Origin: Dorea_A amylophila
GTDB taxonomy: Bacteria; Bacillota; Clostridia; Lachnospirales; Lachnospiraceae
Reading direction: 5' to 3'
Length of the DNA: 64,000 nt
NCBI RefSeq assembly: GCF_025567265.1
Contig: NZ_JAOQJW010000006.1
Span: forward strand, 1 to 64,000
In this document: piece after piece, positions 61,861 through 64,000 of the stretch
How the letters are laid out: every line of letters begins with the position of its first letter
Numbering within the stretch: position 1 is the stretch's first letter
Translations under genes and position numbers: made by a program
The notes under the pieces: generated by a model
Databases searched by the model: none
What the model was told of the DNA's origin: nothing
What the model saw: only the letters and a program-made list of their open reading frames with translations

Positions 61861-62256
61861 ATGACAAATACAATCTATATCCATCAGCCGGAAAAGGCGT
61901 TCAGCTTCACCCGGCTCCCGAATTTCCTCTTTGAAGCCCCCACATTCAAGCCCCTGTCCAACGAGGCAAAGGTTCTGTACGCCTTTATCCTGCGCCGGAC
62001 AGAGTTATCCCGCAAGAATGGGTGGGCGGATGACTGCGGACGGATTTTCCTGTATTACCCCATCTGCGAGGTGGTTGACCTGCTTCACTGTGGGCGGCAG
62101 AAAGCGGTGAACACCCTGCGGGAACTGCAATATGCCGGACTGGTGGAGATCCAGAAGCAGGGCTGTGGAAAGCCCAACCGCATTTACCCAAAATCCTATG
62201 AAGCGGTTTCAAACACCGACTTCAAGAAATCCGGTTATGGTACGCCGGAGGGCTGA
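61861..62256 (+). CDS. RepA N-terminal-like replication initiator
   Basis: 131 aa. IHQPEKAFSFTRLPNFLFEAPTF and LSNEAKVLYAFILRRTELSR, then LLHCGRQKAVNTLRELQYAGLV, are the winged-helix region of RepA_N-type initiators and related element proteins. Homologues usually continue with EVRKS-type repeats. Here such a tail (ENRTHEVRKSPVRSTETG) lies in another frame just after the stop, so a frameshift near 62235-62260 is possible. It may support replication of the excised circle. Confidence 0.82.
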   Translation: MTNTIYIHQPEKAFSFTRLPNFLFEAPTFKPLSNEAKVLYAFILRRTELSRKNGWADDCGRIFLYYPICEVVDLLHCGRQKAVNTLRELQYAGLVEIQKQGCGKPNRIYPKSYEAVSNTDFKKSGYGTPEG

Positions 62257-62438
62257 AAACCGTACCCATGAAGTACGGAAATCACCCGTGAGAAGTACGG
62301 AAACCGGACGGTATATAGAAATACAAAGATTAAAAGATTGATTTAGATTCTATCCATTCCAATCCTATCCGAGCTATTTCCGGCGGGATTTTCCCTGTGG
62401 AAAACCCCGGATGGGAAAGGAATGGGGAAAGGAGTTTC

Positions 62439-63383
62439 ATGGCACAACACGCAATTTTGCGTTTCGAGAAACACAAGGGCAACCCGGCAAGGCCGCTGGA
62501 AGCCCATCACGAACGGCAAAAGGAGAAGTATGCCAGCAATCCCGACATTGACACCAGCCGGAGTAAATACAACTTCCATATCGTCAAACCGGAGGGCAGA
62601 TACTACCATTTCATTCAAAACCGTATTGAACAGGCGGGTTGCCGCACCCGCAAGGACAGCACCCGGTTTGTGGACACGCTGATAACCGCCAGCCCGGAGT
62701 TTTTCAAGGGGAAATCCCCAAAGGAGATACAGGCGTTTTTCCAGCGGGCGGCGGACTTTCTCATCGGGCGGGTAGGGCGTGAAAATATCGTGTCGGCGGT
62801 GGTACACATGGACGAGAAAACGCCCCACCTGCATTTGACCTTTGTTCCGCTGACAAAGGACAACCGCCTGTGCGCTAAAGAGATTATCGGCAACCGGGCA
62901 AACCTGACGAAGTGGCAGGACGATTTTCACGCCTATATGGTGGTGAAATATCCCGACTTGGAGCGTGGGGAGAGTGCCAGCAAGACAGGCCGGAAGCATA
63001 TCCCCACCCGGCTTTTCAAACAGGCGGTTTCCCTCTCCAAACAGGCCAGAGCCATTGAAGCCGCCCTTGACGGCATTAACCCGCTGAACGCCGGAAAGAA
63101 AAAAGAGGAAGCCCTCTCCATGCTAAAAAAGTGGTTCCCGCAGATGGAGAACTTCTCCGGGCAGTTGAAAAAGTACAAGGTCACAATCAATGACCTGTTG
63201 GCGGAGAATGAGAAGTTGGAAGCAAGGGCAAAGGCCAGCGAAAAAGGAAAGATGAAAGATACGATGGAACGGGCAAAGCTGAAAAGCGAACTGGACAATT
63301 TACAGCGGCTGGTTGACCGTATCCCGCCGGATATACTGGCGGAACTGAAACGTCAGCAGCGGCACACGGTAAAGGAAAGGTGA
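62439..63383 (+). CDS. MobV-family relaxase (Mob/Pre)
   Basis: Conjugative relaxase of 314 aa that nicks oriT and pilots the strand into the recipient. The N-terminus AQHAILRFEKHKGNPARPLEAHHER starts the family domain. The metal-binding motif HMDEKTPHLHLTFVPL (His123, Glu126, His130, His132) is intact. The C-terminal third (about 240-314) is a coiled coil (ENEKLEARAKASEKGK). The start at 62439 has GGGAAAGGAG. The matching oriT is at 57557-57594, about 4.9 kb away. Confidence 0.93.
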   Translation: MAQHAILRFEKHKGNPARPLEAHHERQKEKYASNPDIDTSRSKYNFHIVKPEGRYYHFIQNRIEQAGCRTRKDSTRFVDTLITASPEFFKGKSPKEIQAFFQRAADFLIGRVGRENIVSAVVHMDEKTPHLHLTFVPLTKDNRLCAKEIIGNRANLTKWQDDFHAYMVVKYPDLERGESASKTGRKHIPTRLFKQAVSLSKQARAIEAALDGINPLNAGKKKEEALSMLKKWFPQMENFSGQLKKYKVTINDLLAENEKLEARAKASEKGKMKDTMERAKLKSELDNLQRLVDRIPPDILAELKRQQRHTVKER

Positions 63384-63455
63384 TAGATATAAGCAGAAAT
63401 TTTCGCCGCCTTTGTGCGGCATTGTACCTTGAAAACTGAATATGGAGGACACTGG

Positions 63456-63650
63456 ATGGCAAAAAGCGAAAGCGATATTTTTACGCCCCGGACAGGGCAG
63501 GTCATACAAACAGAGAACGGCACGCAGTATTTTGTATGTGGGAACAACCGTATAAAAATCTCCGAACACTTCGCCGCAGGCGGGAAGCCCCTCGGTGATC
63601 TGATTGTAGATGTGGTGCGGCATACCGCAGAAAAAGCCGCTTCAACCTGA
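63456..63650 (+). CDS. Small element-encoded protein, TnpW-like
   Basis: 64 aa with start at 63456 supported by GGAGG seven bases upstream. The core GTQYFVCGNNRIKISEHFAAGG followed by LGDLIVDVVR resembles small transposon-encoded proteins (TnpW type) that sit before serine recombinase genes in Tn4451-like elements. Function unknown; the family name is a tentative match. Confidence 0.65.
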   Translation: MAKSESDIFTPRTGQVIQTENGTQYFVCGNNRIKISEHFAAGGKPLGDLIVDVVRHTAEKAAST

Positions 63651-63660
63651 TAGCCCATCA

Positions 63661-63721
63661 TTGATAACACGCCCACGCTTATGATATAATTGCCATAGAG
63701 CAAAAGTATTGTAAGCGTGGG
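63661..63721 (+). promoter_or_regulatory. Recombinase promoter overlapped by an inverted repeat
   Basis: TTGATA (63661-63666), 18 bp, TATAAT (63685-63690). The inverted repeat CCCACGCTTA (63672-63681) / TAAGCGTGGG (63712-63721) has one arm in the spacer and one past the expected start site. This could be an operator that controls the recombinase, or a hairpin in the leader. Confidence 0.6.
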
Positions 63722-63750
63722 TTGTTTCTTTAGAAGGAGGATTTTTAACG

Positions 63751-64000
63751 GTGAAACAACCTTACAATACTACGATTTACAACACGGCGCTTTATATGAG
63801 ATTGAGCCGGGACGATGAAAACTATGGTGACAGCGTAAGCATTGAAACACAGCGGACAATCCTGCAACAGTACGCAAAGGAACAGGGGCTTCATGTAGTC
63901 GGTGAGTATGTGGACGATGGCTGGTCGGGGACGAACTTTGAACGCCCGGATTTTCAGCGCATGATGGACGATGTGGAAGCTGGAAAAGTAAACTGCATTG
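63751..64000 (+). CDS. Large serine recombinase, N-terminal part (cut by window end)
   Basis: The first 83 codons are visible, from a GTG with GAAGGAGG ten bases upstream. ALYMRLSRDDENYGDSVSIETQ contains the catalytic Ser19 and the conserved Arg, and VDDGWSGTNFERPDFQRMM is typical of TnpX/TndX-type large serine recombinases. It would catalyse excision and integration of the element. The frame is open to the end of the window. Confidence 0.93.
   Translation, partial: MKQPYNTTIYNTALYMRLSRDDENYGDSVSIETQRTILQQYAKEQGLHVVGEYVDDGWSGTNFERPDFQRMMDDVEAGKVNCI

Larger units (their letters stand above)
57397..64000. mobile_element. Integrative mobilizable element (left part; right end outside window)
   Basis: From about 57397 the base composition becomes clearly richer in GC and the gene set changes: MobV-type oriT, ant(6), XRE regulator, Cys-rich VLP protein, RepA-N-like initiator, MobV relaxase and large serine recombinase. 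No type IV secretion genes are visible, so transfer would depend on a helper. Insertion into an XRE gene and the recombinase type indicate integration by a Tn4451/Tn5397-like serine recombinase. The exact junction and target duplication cannot be defined without the right end. Confidence 0.88.

Noticed and set aside
1..64000. CRISPR array or cas genes
   Set aside because: No set of regularly spaced repeats of 20-40 bp and no Cas motifs were seen; the tandem 15-bp pair at 57648 has no spacer.

Overview
The window looks like chromosome of a gut Lachnospiraceae bacterium (Firmicutes, Clostridium cluster XIVa type). I infer this from strong AGGAGG ribosome binding sites, low-to-moderate GC, YesM/YesN two-component systems beside sugar ABC transporters, a phosphoketolase, an AGCS/Ald alanine pair and a mobilizable element typical of these bacteria. 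The species cannot be fixed from the sequence alone. A run of 286 N (21895-22180) shows this is a scaffold.

Layout. 1-8.9 kb: a 5'-truncated YesN response regulator, a YesM kinase, a frameshifted sugar-binding lipoprotein, an intact binding protein with two MalF/MalG-type permeases, and a LysR regulator. 9.0-11.4 kb: phosphoketolase on the minus strand, then a relic of a GH1 beta-glucosidase. 12.0-17.9 kb: a ribose/galactose-type ABC operon (binding protein, permease, double ATPase, second permease) ending in a GntR-LacI hybrid repressor of AraR type. 17.9-21.2 kb: a glucose-family PTS EIICBA and its BglG-type antiterminator, with a leader terminator and RAT-like element. 21.3-21.8 kb: five tRNA genes (Glu, Thr, Met, Asp, Val), then the gap. 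22.5-29.4 kb: a lactose/beta-galactoside locus (AraC regulator, GH2 beta-galactosidase, GPH-family transporter, second AraC regulator), with a 25-codon small gene on the minus strand.

29.4-40.1 kb is a cyclic-di-GMP signalling island. A c-di-GMP-I riboswitch and terminator precede three hybrid histidine kinases, a collapsed kinase remnant, a GGDEF remnant and a REC-HD-GYP phosphodiesterase. 40.2-51.9 kb holds a small membrane protein, a YxjG-type MetE homologue, a two-subunit CHR transporter, a MATE pump, a GGDEF-REC diguanylate cyclase, an RpiR regulator, an alanine symporter, alanine dehydrogenase, a CstA fragment and a membrane protein of unknown function. 52.0-57.4 kb holds an SOS-box-preceded Y-family polymerase, a three-gene operon with a six-helix membrane MerR regulator under a classic 19-bp-spacer MerR promoter, and an Rpn/PD-(D/E)XK protein. 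The MerR-type operator also occurs in front of the membrane protein at 40.2 kb, whose soluble domain resembles the MerR operon's first gene product. I regard this as the best candidate for an undescribed system.

57.4-64.0 kb is the left part of an integrative mobilizable element inserted into an XRE regulator gene. It carries a pMV158-type oriT, an ANT(6) streptomycin adenylyltransferase, an exported protein, an XRE regulator, a flavin-binding protein, a Cys-rich VLP protein, a RepA-N-like initiator, a MobV relaxase, a small transposon protein and the start of a large serine recombinase. Its right end lies outside the window.
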